In this document: piece after piece, positions 12,659-24,286 of the stretch
How positions within the stretch are numbered: position 1 is the first letter of the stretch
Layout: every line of letters starts with the position of its first letter
NCBI GenBank assembly: GCA_941918925.1
Contig: OW799233.1
Location: 6,688,001-6,752,000 of the forward strand
Direction of reading: 5' to 3'
Origin: Phyto melanocephala
Lineage: Eukaryota > Arthropoda > Insecta > Diptera > Rhinophoridae
Length of the DNA stretch: 64,000 bases
Notes under the pieces: generated by a model
What the model was told of the DNA's origin: nothing
Databases searched by the model: none
What the model saw: the letters and a program-made list of their open reading frames with translations, nothing else
Position numbers and translations under genes: made by a program

Positions 12659-12802
12659 TACAAAGAAAGTGATACATGTTTTATTATAAAGAGATTATCC
12701 ATAATGATTAACAAAATAATAAATATTGTGCTTTAAATGTACACGAAATTGGTGGTGGGTATAAAAGATTCGGCACAGCCGAATATAGTGCTCTTACTTG
12801 TT

Positions 12803-12935
12803 TGTATTCATATTTACCCTGAAGAAGCTACTCATTGTTTGGCAGCGAAATATTAGTTACTAATAAATAATTTTTTATAAAAACACAAAAAAGTAGATCT
12901 CAACCTTAAATGAAAATCAGATATTATATTATTAC
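12803..12935 (+). repeat. Penelope-like element end
   Basis: CCCTGAAGAAGCTAC (12818-12832), then GGCAGCGAAATATTAG, then TAAATAATTTTTTATAAAAAC and AGATCTCAACCTT. The pattern CTGAAGAAGCTAC...GGTAGCGAAACGT followed by an AT-rich tail is typical of ends of Penelope-like retroelements. A homologous block on the minus strand lies near 50562-50650. No GIY-YIG or reverse-transcriptase coding is seen. Confidence 0.4.
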
Positions 12936-13796
12936 ACTTAAAAATTTTTTATCACATATTTCTTTACAAACCACCACAGATTAGTTAACAATGATTTTTA
13001 AAATATACCGAAAATCGAGAAATAACCTGTCAAGATATTTCAATATAAATAAAAATAAAAAATTTTAACAATCAAGAATGTATCGTCTATAAAGATAAAA
13101 TTTTTACTACTATAAAACCAGCACAGTGCTGATTCCGAAATATTTGTAGAAGTAGTAGAAAAAAACGTATCACAAGTTGTTGCGTAGCTACTGAGGAAGA
13201 AACTTCTAAGCTACCCTTTTTGAAGACAAAAGTCGAAAAAACAAATTTTTGGTGGGGAAGTTTTTTGTAATCGAGTTGGCTACAGGAATGCCCCAGAAGT
13301 TGAAAAATATTTATGGTACCTTCCATTGACTCAAATACCCATCATCAATATTTGAATGCAGCTTTCACATACAACGTCATACCACCTTAGAACAAAAAGC
13401 TAGTTGGTGCTTCAAATAAACTTGTGTCAAAGATTTTGCAATCAAGATAATCAAACTTATTGTGTTTGTGTAATGGATTTTTCAGCAAAATTTAAATTTT
13501 AATGTAAATTCCTGTATAGTTTAAGTAGATATGTAAGAAAAAATCGATGTAATTGAGTGAAGTAGATCCTGCTCTCTAAGCTATTCAATTTAGTAAGTAA
13601 TAATATTATGTTACAAATAGCAAAAGTACAAAATATTTTCCTTAATGATCAGAGTACATGTAAATGAGAAAAACATTGAATACGGTTTCATATAATAATA
13701 TAAAACAAAATTATAAACGCAGACATTTAAAAATATATACTTTATTATATAAAAATTTTTGCCCAAAAACACAATTTTGTAATGACAATCTCACTC
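12936..13796. other. Non-coding AT-rich stretch
   Basis: Nothing is recognised. A 13-base imperfect palindrome CAGCACAGTGCTG lies near 13120. The frame at 13087-13326 (minus) has no family resemblance. Confidence 0.5.
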
Positions 13797-14015
13797 ATTG
13801 TGGTTAAAATAAGTTAAATAGATGATAGTTACAACCAACATGCACCCACCGATCAAAGAGTGCTGATAATGAAATCGTAGCTAGCTTCTAAAGTGCATCC
13901 CACTCGGCTAGTGTCGGTAAAAAAATATAATTTTTCAGATTATTCTTTCATTTCTCACAATCAAAAAATTCTTTGTAACAATAAGAATGTTAATATGAAC
14001 TCAAGCCTGGTTAAA
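13797..14015 (-). repeat. SINE-like repeat, copy A
   Basis: One of four copies of a short repeat (others near 41.2, 50.1 and 51.5 kb). On the minus strand it starts with CCGACACTAGCCGAGTGG, containing TAGCCGAGTGG (13900-13910 on the plus strand), a perfect match to the pol III A-box consensus TRGCNNAGYGG. It ends with GATCGGTGG and GTTGTAACTATCATCTATTTAAC. The AATTCTTTG(T)AANAATAAGAATGTTAA side and the ACTCAAGCC end are shared with copy D. The B-box-like TTCGAAACC seen in other copies is degraded here. Confidence 0.55.
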
Positions 14016-16039
14016 AGTTCGATAAAATAAAAATTCAATTAGATAAAATTCAATAGATAAATTTAGGATTTTTTTTTAAATATTTATTCTGATATTTTTT
14101 TATAAATTTTCAATTTTAGGCACTAATGATATTAGCACAAAATCTTTTAAACAAATTGATTTAGTACGACTTGTTTTGCATTACTTGAAGCCATATAACG
14201 TTAGTTATTTTGAAAATGTTGGTAATTCTGATAAAGAACTCTTAATTAGCGAACCAAAAAATCCCAATAATGGTATACATATATATTTGTGAATAACTTT
14301 AAAAGTTTTTCTACATTTGAGCCAGGAGCATACAAGAAAAGAAATACAAAAAACTGGTTTTACAAATAAGGAATAAAGACATATTTTAAAATTTATAAAA
14401 CTCAAATATTATTTTAAAAACAACAAAACTTAAAGCTGAAGGTTTTTACTTTAGAGAGTAATTCTGTCATAATGCAATTAATCGCTTCAAAACCGAATAT
14501 ATAAAACATAAGATTTAAGAACACTCTTTTTGAAGTATTTGGTAGGGGCAGAGCTTGGAACCCTAATAGCAAGATATATAACCATCTGAGTTTCTAAAGC
14601 TGAATTAAACTATGGCCCAGCTTAAGACAATAAAATCTAGAACTCCGATTGCCAGTCAGTTGGACTTTTTGCAAACTAACTAAAGAAGATCATAAGGTAT
14701 GTGGCATATGTAGATCTAATTGCCTGAAGAATAGCCTTCCTGACAAACAAAATTTTAAAAGAAAATATCTGTACCAACTACCAGGGAATAGCCCAACATG
14801 AGCCAGCCATTTACAAATGACTGGCACCAATTTAGTTTGAGGCCAAAGGCAACTGTTTTTTGTAATAAATGCCAACCAACAACAAAATATTTTTTTTTAT
14901 ATTTTACGGCGATATTGTAAATTAAACTTAGTTGTTAAACCCAATTACATGCATAGCCATTGGGAGACTCTGCCTTACATGTTATTAGTTGTAGTGGTTA
15001 TTTTGTTGTAGTAAAAGTAGTAGTTATTTGAAAGCCTCGTTTAGCAGTGACTGTGGTAATTTTAGTCATGTGCAACTACATTTATTATTTCTGCCATGCT
15101 TTTGCCAATTTTCGTATATTTTTGTAGCTTTCACCACAACACCAAATAACAAACATGGCCACAACATGTGAGCAAACCGAAATTTTTACAGGATTGCAAT
15201 TTGCACACAAAAATAATGAGAAAAATAGATGGTATAAATACCTTAAACATTTTTACCGATAAACGAACAATAATAGATTTTTGAAAGCAGCAAACGCATA
15301 CACAAACATACAACAGATGCCAATAGCAGCACAAGTCGTTGAATTTGTAGTAACCAACAACCGAAATTCCAACGAAATTCTAATGTTTACGAAACAATAG
15401 TAAATGAAAGTTTAATGTTTTGTAATGAATTGAAAAATCTTTTTCACGATGTAATTCAACTACATACAAATTAACATATTTACACACAAAAAAAAACTAT
15501 TTACAAGGCGGTTGATATGTTTTAAACATATTCTAAATGATTTGTGTTTTTGCGGGTTATATTTTAAAAATCTAAACTTGTCCTACACGTCATACTAACA
15601 TATATTTTACATTTGATAACTTTATTCTTCTCTGTATTGATCGTATCATTATTCCAGTTTTTAAAGGTTCTTACTCAATTATCAATTAAAATTTACAGTA
15701 AATGAAATACATCACTAAAATAATAAGAACCAGTAACAAAACAAGTGCTGGTTTTATAGCGCTTTGCTAGATTTAGCTTTGTTTTGATGTATCATTTATG
15801 ATCAGTTAATAATTTTAATCAATTTTTAATTTCACTGCAATCAACAATGTTTTTTAATTTCGAATTCAATTGTCCATGATACGTATGACTAATATAGTAC
15901 TGGGAAGAGAAAATAAAAAAAGTATACGTCACGATGGCTTTAATTTGCAATAGCAAAAAGGAATTTTTCAGTAAAAAAAAAATACAAAAACGTAATTTTA
16001 TAGGGTTTAACAAGAAATGTGATTTAATTTAGGTGAAAA
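14016..16039. other. Non-coding stretch, one palindrome
   Basis: From about 14520 to 14880 base composition is less AT-rich than its surroundings, but I recognise no coding family in any frame. The remainder is AT-rich. Confidence 0.5.
14802..14825. repeat. 24-bp near-perfect palindrome
   Basis: Two 11-base arms, GCCAGCCATTT and AAATGACTGGC, are complementary except at one position and separated by AC. Confidence 0.8.
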
Positions 16040-16330
16040 CAGTTATAATTTAAGCATTATCGTGTCTATGAATATATTAATGAACTGCACTCCAGTGTAA
16101 AAAATGCATAGAACTCATGCATATTTGTTGAAAAGTAACCGATGTTTCATGAGTTGATTTCATCTGTTTACATATATTGATATTTGCATAAGACATTTTG
16201 CATGATGTCGCATCTATATTTAATCACATAGTTAATCACAAATTATTTTTCATTAAGAGAGCCATAAAGAATGACTGCTTTTGCACTATTGTATTGAAGT
16301 CTTGAAAACATGATTCACCAAGAAATACTT
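16040..16330 (+). repeat. Copy of a segment found inside the hAT element
   Basis: This segment aligns with 45440-45720: GAATATATTAATGAAC, then CATGCATATTTGTTGAAAAG, ACCGATGTTTCATGAGTTGA, TGTTTACATA, AGTCATTAAGA-type and AAGTCTTGAAAA words in the same order. The second copy lies in the interior of the hAT-type element at 45124-46235. No hAT termini are seen around this copy, so it is a fragment of that family or of a repeat the family contains. No coding is visible. Confidence 0.6.
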
Positions 16331-19300
16331 CAAATAATTTTTTTTTTTGTTTTTTGCTTGGTAAAAACAAAGGTTAATTCATTGTTTTGCTCTTAAACTT
16401 TAACAGAAACAAGTTGCTTAGCTCAAAAGAAGTAACTAGTCTCGCAGCAAGGCCTTTTAGCACAAATTACACAGGAACAAGGCTTCTTTACCAGAAAAAG
16501 GTGGTATTGCAAAACGTCTGACTAGTGCTAAGAACTTTAATGTTTAATTTTGATTAAAATTTTTTTACTTAAATAAATTTAGAAAATAAATTTCCATAAC
16601 TTGTTAACATTTGGTGATTTTCCAAAGTATACTGAAAACACACTAGTCCAACACAGTTTATCGGCAGTTATGGAGGTCTAAAAAAACACTCCTTAAAAAC
16701 TATTTTTACTTGTAATTTCCTATTGAACATTTTTCTAAACTTTTCTAAACAATTTTTTCAATATACAATTGGTCAATATATTCTTAAATCAAAAAAAAAT
16801 TTATTGCAATATGTTTAGAGTTTGCCATTTTATATATTTTAAAAGTTTAAAATTTTCTTTCGAATTTTGTTTATAAAAAAAAGTTGAAAAATCAAAATAA
16901 TATTTTTTAAATTCTAAGTAAAATTACATCTAGTTTTTGCTATTTTATAATATATATTTACCACTCCTCTTGCCTCTTTAAACAGTTAGCTCTTTGTAAT
17001 TTTTTATACATTTTTTTTTTTTAATTTTTACATAAACTTTCTAATGCCTTGTTTTCTATTCCTTTAAAAACGCGTAAACCTTTTTGAATTTATACAAAAT
17101 GCTATGACATTTAATATTTTTATTTCGTTTAAATTTACAATTTAATTTTTGTTATTAAGACTTATTTAGCTAATATTCTTTTATGCTAATTAGAATTATA
17201 TAAAATTTTTCCTATTTAAAAACTTTTGTTGATTTACATTTAAATCTTAAATAAAGAATAAAAATAGAAATACAAAAATCGATTTTTTAACTTTGATTAA
17301 ATTGCAAAATTTAAATCTTTTGGCCAATCCCAGAGAGCTTAGCATTAATTTTTTTTTCTTTTTTTGTTGTAAGCTTTAACTGCCATTAGAGTAAAAACTT
17401 TACTTACATTACATTAATAGTAGCAAACATTCATCCAGCCAACAAGTCAGCCTACTTTGCTATATCAAATCACAGGGCCTTACACTTTTGCCAAGTACAC
17501 ACGCAACTAATACATACATACTTCATGCAGAATCACCCTGACGTTAACGTAAATGTTTTGCAATTTAATGGAGATTTTTTTTATAAATCTTACATATAGA
17601 TAGTAAATAAAACAGGATATTTTTTTACTGTACTTAACACAACATTTACGTTTGAGTAATAATATCCTGTGGACTCGAATACGTCAGTACGTACAATAAC
17701 AACTAAAATATATAGAATTTGCACGAATTCATGTCGTAAATGTTTATTTTTCTTCATTTTAATTTACCCACAGGATTATGCAAATTTTTATCAAGTGATT
17801 CACAACACACCATTTGTGATTTTTTTTTTTTTACTTTAATTTTTTTCTTTTCTTTTTTCTCTTTTGTGCATAGAAGTATAAGGATTATAGTAGAGTATAC
17901 AAGAAAATTATTTATAAAATAAAATTATAATACAAATACTTTTACACATACAAATACTACAACATTATACACATACACAAAAATATAAATATTTACTTAA
18001 TCCACTAAAAGATATTTTGCTTCGAACTCATGCTTCAGCACCCACCACTCTCGATAAGCCTTGTCTTGTCTTGTATAATAAAACAATTGACTTAAAGTTA
18101 TTGCTATATTGTTGGTATAATACCAATGCCAGAATTTAAATAAAACTCATAGATTAAAAATGAAAAATTCGAAATTACCAAAGACCAAAATTGAGGAAGT
18201 TGATTATATTTTGTCGTAAGATTATGGCAAAAAAATCCTCAAGGTGACTTTGTTTTGCACCGAGAAAGTGGTTAGAAAAAGCCTGAAATATTTGAGAAAA
18301 ATTTAAATTTTATTCTACATACATAACAGTTTAAATAAAAGTACTTAAGATTAATGTTTCGCTTTTGCATAAAAACAGTAGAATACTATTGTGCTTAACA
18401 ACAACAAAAAAACAGAATTAAGAGTTCAATTATTCATCAGAAATATGAGATTTATAAATAAATTAATTACAGTGGAGTTAAATAAATTATTCAAAGAATT
18501 TCATAATCTTAATAAGTATTTTATTATTTCTATTAAAATTCTGCTTGCAAGTGTTATCTTATTGCTCTTTTGCTTTTTTTCTTAGACTTATTATTAAAAT
18601 ATTTTTTTAAAAAATGTTTAACTGTTTTTTTTAAAAAAAACCTGAAATAATTTATATGCTGCTTTTTAATTTTACAAAAAAATTTAAATACGTAGTTCAA
18701 TATTAACACATTATTATAAATAAAATAACAAGTATTAAAAAATGTATGCTCCACTTTGTAATTCTTTTTTCTTTTTATTTTCTATATACAAATTTTAAAT
18801 TAGTTTTGTTGCTACCTGTTTCATTGGTGAACACGCAAGAACTGTAATTATGCCATATTAAGACAACATAGTAATACAACAGAAAGGCTGTATCGTGAGT
18901 TTACCAAAAATTTAAATCATTTAAAAAAATTTAAATATTAATTTAATTGCTTCATTCAGAATTCTTAAATTTTTTAAAAGTCTAAAAATTTTTTTTAAAT
19001 ACATTACAAAATTATAAAATATTTCCTTTAAATCTGATAATTTTTTTTTAATTTTTTTTACAATTTTCAAAATATTAGAAATTTTGCGTACAATTTCAAA
19101 ATTAAGTATTTTATTAACTAAAAACTTTTAATTTTTATACCCTGTAAAAGCTAAGCTTGACACTCCATCTGAAATTTCTTTAGTGTTGAAATCATCTTTG
19201 TGGAGCCCCTATAAAGCCGATAGGCCTATCTATACTATCAATTTATTGAATATAGTTTTGAAAATGCTGGCATTGAAAATTAACAATTCCGATTCTAAAT

Positions 19301-19368
19301 CCGATGAGATATGAAGTTAAAATCACGCATGGCTCTGTTTTTATTCAGGCATCAATAAAGTTATATTT
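16331..19368. other. AT-rich non-coding stretch
   Basis: Very AT-rich with many homopolymer runs (16339-16348, 17009-17021, 17820-17832). A TATACCCTGTAAAAG block near 19137 may be a worn INE-like 5' end, but its continuation is too diverged to call. No gene is recognised. Confidence 0.5.
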
Positions 19369-20162
19369 AAACAAGTAACAGTGCTATATTCGGCCGTGCC
19401 GAATCTTATATACCCTTCACAACGTGTAGTCATGCAATAACAATTGTTTGTATCACCATTCATCCCATATAAAATACGTGCATACATACGTACACGTTAG
19501 AATAAATGTGGCATCGAATCCCAGCTGAGCCAAAAAAATTTTATTTTATTTTATTTAATATATTATTTATATTTTATTATATTTTATTATTTTTTTTTAT
19601 ATTTTTTTTAAATTTTTTTTAAATTTTTTAAAAAAATTTTTTTAGAAAAATTTTTAAAAAATTTTTTTAAATTTTTTTTTAAATTTTTTTAAATTTTTTT
19701 TTTTGTAGTTTTTTTTTATTAATTTTTTCTTATTTTTAGTATTTTTTTTTTTTTGTAATTTTTTTTGTTTGGTATGTTTTTTACATGTATGTATGTATGT
19801 ATGTTGTTGTTGTAATTGTGAAAAAAACGAGGTATTCGTGGTTTTTTGCTCATATCTCAGAAAGTTATGGGGCGATTGTGCTGAATTTCAATAGCGATTC
19901 ATTCCTGGATATTTCCAAGAGATTGATACCATATACAGATCTGAGGAGCATATAGTTGCTTCTAAAAGTTGATTTCAACCAACACACGGACAGACGGGCA
20001 GACGGACAGACGGACAGACGGTCAGGGCTTAATCGACTCCTCTATTCATAAGCTTTCAGAAAATATATACTTTATGGGGTCGGAAATGAAAATTGTAGAA
20101 ATTACAAACGGAATGACAAAGCTATATATACCCTTGTGCACCACAGGTGAAGGGTATAAAAA
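19369..20162 (-). mobile_element. INE-like element, short copy with inverted core
   Basis: Plus-strand order: AACAAGTAACAGTGCTAT, hairpin ATTCGGCCGTGCCGAAT, CTTATATACCCTTCAC (3' end), an internal low-complexity tract, CTCATATCTCAG, a CGGACAGACGGACAGACGG array (about 19985-20022), TATACTTTATGGGGTCGG and TATACCCTTGTGCACCACAG...GGGTATA (5' end). It is about 790 bp and non-autonomous. Ends and array match the copies at 32.9 and 44.0 kb. It differs from both in that the middle module is in the opposite direction (see the entry for the inverted module). Confidence 0.85.
19495..19785. repeat. Inverted internal module of INE copy
   Basis: Here the plus strand reads GTTAGAATAAATGTGGCATC, GAATCCCAGCTGAGCC, then an A/T tract dominated by T runs. 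The sister copy at 32.9 kb lies in the same orientation but reads an A-run tract, then GCCTCAGCTGGGATTCGATG, then CCACGTTTTCTCTAAC. The module is thus reverse-complemented relative to its own element ends. Inverted CATACATACG/CGTATGTATG-type tetranucleotide repeats lie at both borders and could have served as recombination sites. Confidence 0.75.
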
Positions 20163-22204
20163 AACAAAGAAAAAACAGGCAGAATTGATATACACTTACA
20201 TGTATATATGTATGTAGAAGATGGTAGAAAACGTGTGGGTTATTGTTGTATTGTTATATTATTTATGCTTATTCATGTATACTTACGAATGAATAAAATG
20301 TATGTGCATCTGTACTATAGATCTGATCAAAAAAATATGTGAGTTTTTTTGTGTTATAATTTTTTTACTTTCTAATATGTATGAAATACATTTTTTTGTG
20401 TTTACTGTACGTTGCACGAACATGACCACATACAAAAACTAGTTTGTACCAAGCATACGATAATAACACTGACTATTAAGAAAATCAAATATATTTTTAC
20501 AGTGAAGAGTTAAGAAAGGATTTAAAAATTTCAAACTCTTTATTTAAAATTTGTGACTGCTTCATTGTTTTATATAATTAATTTTCCATACCTTTGCAAA
20601 AATTTTTTTTACACAAAACTATTTTTTCCTCATAAAATACTCTAAATTTTAAACTTTTTCAGTGTTTGTATTTCTTGTGGATTTTTTTTTATCAATTAAT
20701 CAATATTTGCTGTGAAAGCAACTCGCAGGGTTTTTATTGTTTTAGTTAAAATTTTTGCTAATTAGAGCCACTGTAAATTGTATATTATTTACAAAGGTGA
20801 TTTATTTTAACTTAAATTGGATTTTAACTGAAGATCTAGTGCTATTGTTATTCTATCTTAACCTTAAGTACCTTTTACTAAAATCTATAAGCACTTTAAC
20901 AATCGTACACATGCACAAATACACATACCCACATGCATTTTTTTTTACAATACCAGCACATCGGAACATCTATGAAGATAAAGATAATTTTATAGGTTGT
21001 TCAAATTTTTTAGTTTTGCACTTCTTCTTGATAGTCTCTTTCCTTCTTTCTTGAAAAGGCAAATAAATAAAGTCTATTGCCATCTAGTGACGGTTTTATT
21101 GCAACATTTAGTCTTGTTTTTTTTTTTGTTTTTTTTGTTTTCAATATTCGCCAAATGTGTAAAAGCCTGAGTATTTTATTTATGGGGATTTACTTTCGAT
21201 TTATACACATTGCATGTTAAAGTAGATGAATGTAGTTTAAGCTCAATTCTCTTGTCACTAGCAATATTAAGGGATATTTGGAAAACTTTAAAATCAATAA
21301 AAAGAAAAATGTTCTATTAACACAAGACGAGTGTTAAGTTTCATTGTTTTTTACAATTTTTATTGACAACAAACAACGTTTATCACAATGTATTAGTTAA
21401 AGTGTGAAAGTGTTTTGATGATTTCAATACAATTATTATAAAAGCCAACGTAGCAAAAGAAATCAGTTAAAAAATATTACTTAGAATTAAATACAAGAAG
21501 TTAATTAGATAACATTAGCGATTACAAGGAAGAAACAAATTACATTATAAGTACAATAATAGCAGCTAAAGTACAAAAGAATGATGTTTCTTGTTCTAAT
21601 TTTTGCAAGATTTTTAATATTTAAAATTACATAGATATTTAGATAACTAAAACTGAAATACACCAGGTAGTTTCGTGGGATTAAAAAATCATTTAAAGAA
21701 CGATAAACTGCAGCCTTGCCAACTTTGAGCATAAATAAAGTACTTCGCAAGCTTAAGTTATTGGTTTAAGGACTCATAAATTACTTTGAACTTTAATATC
21801 GTAACTTCAGGTATTTTTGGTTTTGCTTGTCAAACATTTTGGCTCGATCTAATCAGTTGTCTAGAAGTTGAAATAAATCGACTTACGTTAGTAAGTTTAA
21901 TGAAAATCACCAACGAATTCGTATTATTGTGCTTATATTTTAAATTGTTTTCAAAACTATTTTTAAGTTTTTCTCAGGAATAATTTTCGAAGCTACGGTT
22001 TTAAATTTAATGATATTAGTATGTCCAAAAACTAACTAGAAGCTGCAGTAACCTGATTAATCTCAAAAAAAATTATTCTTTGTTTTTTGCCTGCAAATAT
22101 CCCGATTAGCTACCGATTTGTTAAAGACTTTTTAATAATAGCCCCAGAGACATAATATATTTACAAGTAGTAGCATGCGTGTCTATAAATTATACTAGGG
22201 TTGC
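20163..22204. other. Non-coding AT-rich stretch
   Basis: Nothing is recognised. A poly-T/G run lies at 21115-21137. The frames at 20755-21054 and 21505-21750 show no family motif. Confidence 0.5.
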
Positions 22205-22450
22205 AAAATGTTTAACTTTTATGGTTAAAGTATGAACAAAAACAGAGGCTCATATCTCAGCAAGATATGGGATGATTTTGTTGGATACGTACAGGTCTGT
22301 GCAACTTATGGAGATTTCTAAAAGTCGATCCCAACCAACACACATATACTTAATGGGATCGAAAATGAATATAATAGATATTACACACATAGCGACTATG
22401 GTACATATACTTACCTTGAACACCACAGATAAAGAAAAATATAGCGACAC
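22205..22450 (-). mobile_element. INE-like remnant
   Basis: AAAACAGAGGCTCATATCTCAG, GATTTCTAAAAGTCGATCCC, AACCAACACACATATACTTA, ATGGGATCGAAAATGAATAT and TACACACATAGCGACTATGG follow the order of the INE copy at 19.8-20.1 kb. The PyGTC array has been lost, and the 3' hairpin end is missing. Confidence 0.7.
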
Positions 22451-24210
22451 AACGAATATAGAGAAAATAAAATAACAAAAACAATATTTAAAACGAAATA
22501 GTAAATTTGAAATGTTAACTGCACAACGATGTAGTGTTTTTATTTGGTCATCAGCGTTTTAATATAAAAAAATGCACAATTTATCAGAGAAAATTGCAAT
22601 TTTAGACTGAAAACAAATAATAAGAAATTTCACAAATAAAAACATAAGAGCAGGATAGTTTTATTAAAAATAAAACAAGAAAAATTTGCTACAAAATATC
22701 ACGTACTTACCATAAAATATCTAACAAGAAAATTTCACTCTAATGAATTATTTTAATGAACAACTCAAGATGTTGTTTATATTTTAAAAAGTAACAACAA
22801 CAAAATGAAGAATAAAACACCCTTAAAGAATAACACTGAAATTCAGGCCGATTCAAATTAGTCGAAGTTTAAGCAATAAAATATGATAAAACGAAAAAAT
22901 TTATTTTAAAAACTTCAATCATTCTCAATTTATTTGTGATTGACTCTTATATTTGTGCGATTTAACTTTTATAACTCTTAAGATACTGTGTCCACATATA
23001 AAACTTTGATTTACCAATCGTCTCCTCTATATCAAATCTCGTAAGAAGAATGTGCCAACAAAATTATTTTCTATGTATTAGTGAAGAAGATTTTTCTTAT
23101 AAACCAGTTTTGCAATCGTAAATAGTGTCTTAAACAAATGATTGCATTTACTTCCTTGTGTAGATGATTTCTAATTAAGAAATTTTTATTTCTTACATTT
23201 TATATTTGTTTGAGTTAAAAGTAGTGTTTGAACGATGGCATTGTCTAAATAAAAGAAGTAAACGAATTGTTATAATAACAGTTTTCAAAAAACGTTAAAA
23301 AGCCAAGAGGAAATTAAAAATAAATTTGTGTTTAAAGAGGTGTCATTTCGTTTTTATGTCCCGTTTAAATTAACCTAAGCAAATTTGCTTAATTCTTATT
23401 CTTAAGCAGTTTTACGACTACACGTTAAACAAATAGCGAAATTTAATTAAAAGATATTATTTAAACTAAGTTCTGTTTTTTATATACACTGTTGTAAAAT
23501 TATGAAAATCTGTTAGAAATGACAAATATATAAGAATTTTTTATTTAAGAAAAATATTTAAATAGAGAAATTACTTTCAGTAGGAAATGGTAAAAATTAC
23601 AAAAAATTCGAATCAAAAAGATTTTAAAGAAAATTAAATTTTTTCTACCAAAAAAAAAAAAAGAAAAAGAAATAAATGAAAAATTTCAAGGGCTTAAAAA
23701 TAAAAATACTACAAAATCCTATTTGAAAATAAAACATTTTTGACATTTAAACTTGTTGAAGAATTTGGGTAAAAGATCTACTGACAATCTGGTATAAGCA
23801 CCAGTGAAATGCATATAGACCAGCTTAAACTCAACAACCAAATAAAATATTCAATTAATCAATAATGTGAAAAAGTAAGTTTTGCCAACACTATTCAAAT
23901 GAAATGTTTCTCAAAACCAGTTGTAGCTTTTTTGCACTGTTGGATGTAGTTGAACTAGTTGAACCTTTTATGTTGCATTAAATTAAACATACATTCTGAT
24001 TTAATTGATTGTGCAAGTTAAAAGCTTATTAATGTTAGTGTCATTTCCTTCTGTCTTGTACGTTTAGGTATATATTTTTTACCAAAAGATTGCAGTACCC
24101 TGTTAAACACAATTTTATTCGCTTTAATCTATATTGTATTAAAAACGAAATATAAATGAATTGAAAAGTCAAATATTATGAAATGCCTTCTACCAGGTTA
24201 AAAAAGATAG
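22451..24210. other. Non-coding AT-rich stretch
   Basis: Nothing is recognised. A poly-A tract lies at 23650-23661. Confidence 0.5.
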
Positions 24211-24286
24211 ACAGACAGAAGGACAGACAGAAGGACAGACAGAAGGACAGACAGAAGGACAGACAGAAGGACAGACAGACGTACAG
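24211..24286 (+). repeat. 12-bp minisatellite (ACAGACAGAAGG)5
   Basis: Five perfect copies of ACAGACAGAAGG occupy 24211-24270, then ACAGACAGACGTACAG. A 12-base unit leaves the frame open on both strands, giving spurious DRQK and CLSF repeats. The unit resembles an altered CAGACGGA array of INE elements or a CAGACAGA non-LTR tail, but no INE ends flank it. Confidence 0.9.

Larger units (their letters stand above)
10634..12802 (+). mobile_element. INE-1/DINE-like Helentron element, long copy
   Basis: The left end is TATACCCGCCACC facing GGTGGGGGTATA. It is followed by GACCCCATAAAGTATATATATTCT, an ACGATCTAGC block and a GTCCGTCTGTCC array (10773-10810). This is the hallmark order of dipteran INE-1/DINE elements. 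The right end is GGGTATAAAAG, then a hairpin ATTCGGC-ACA-GCCGAAT (12768-12784), then ATAGTGCTCTTACTTG. Helentron-type elements end in such a short hairpin and insert between T residues, which fits the TTT at the junction. The body contains three 288-bp tandem units and an embedded mariner fragment. It is non-autonomous; no Rep/helicase coding is present. Confidence 0.85.
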
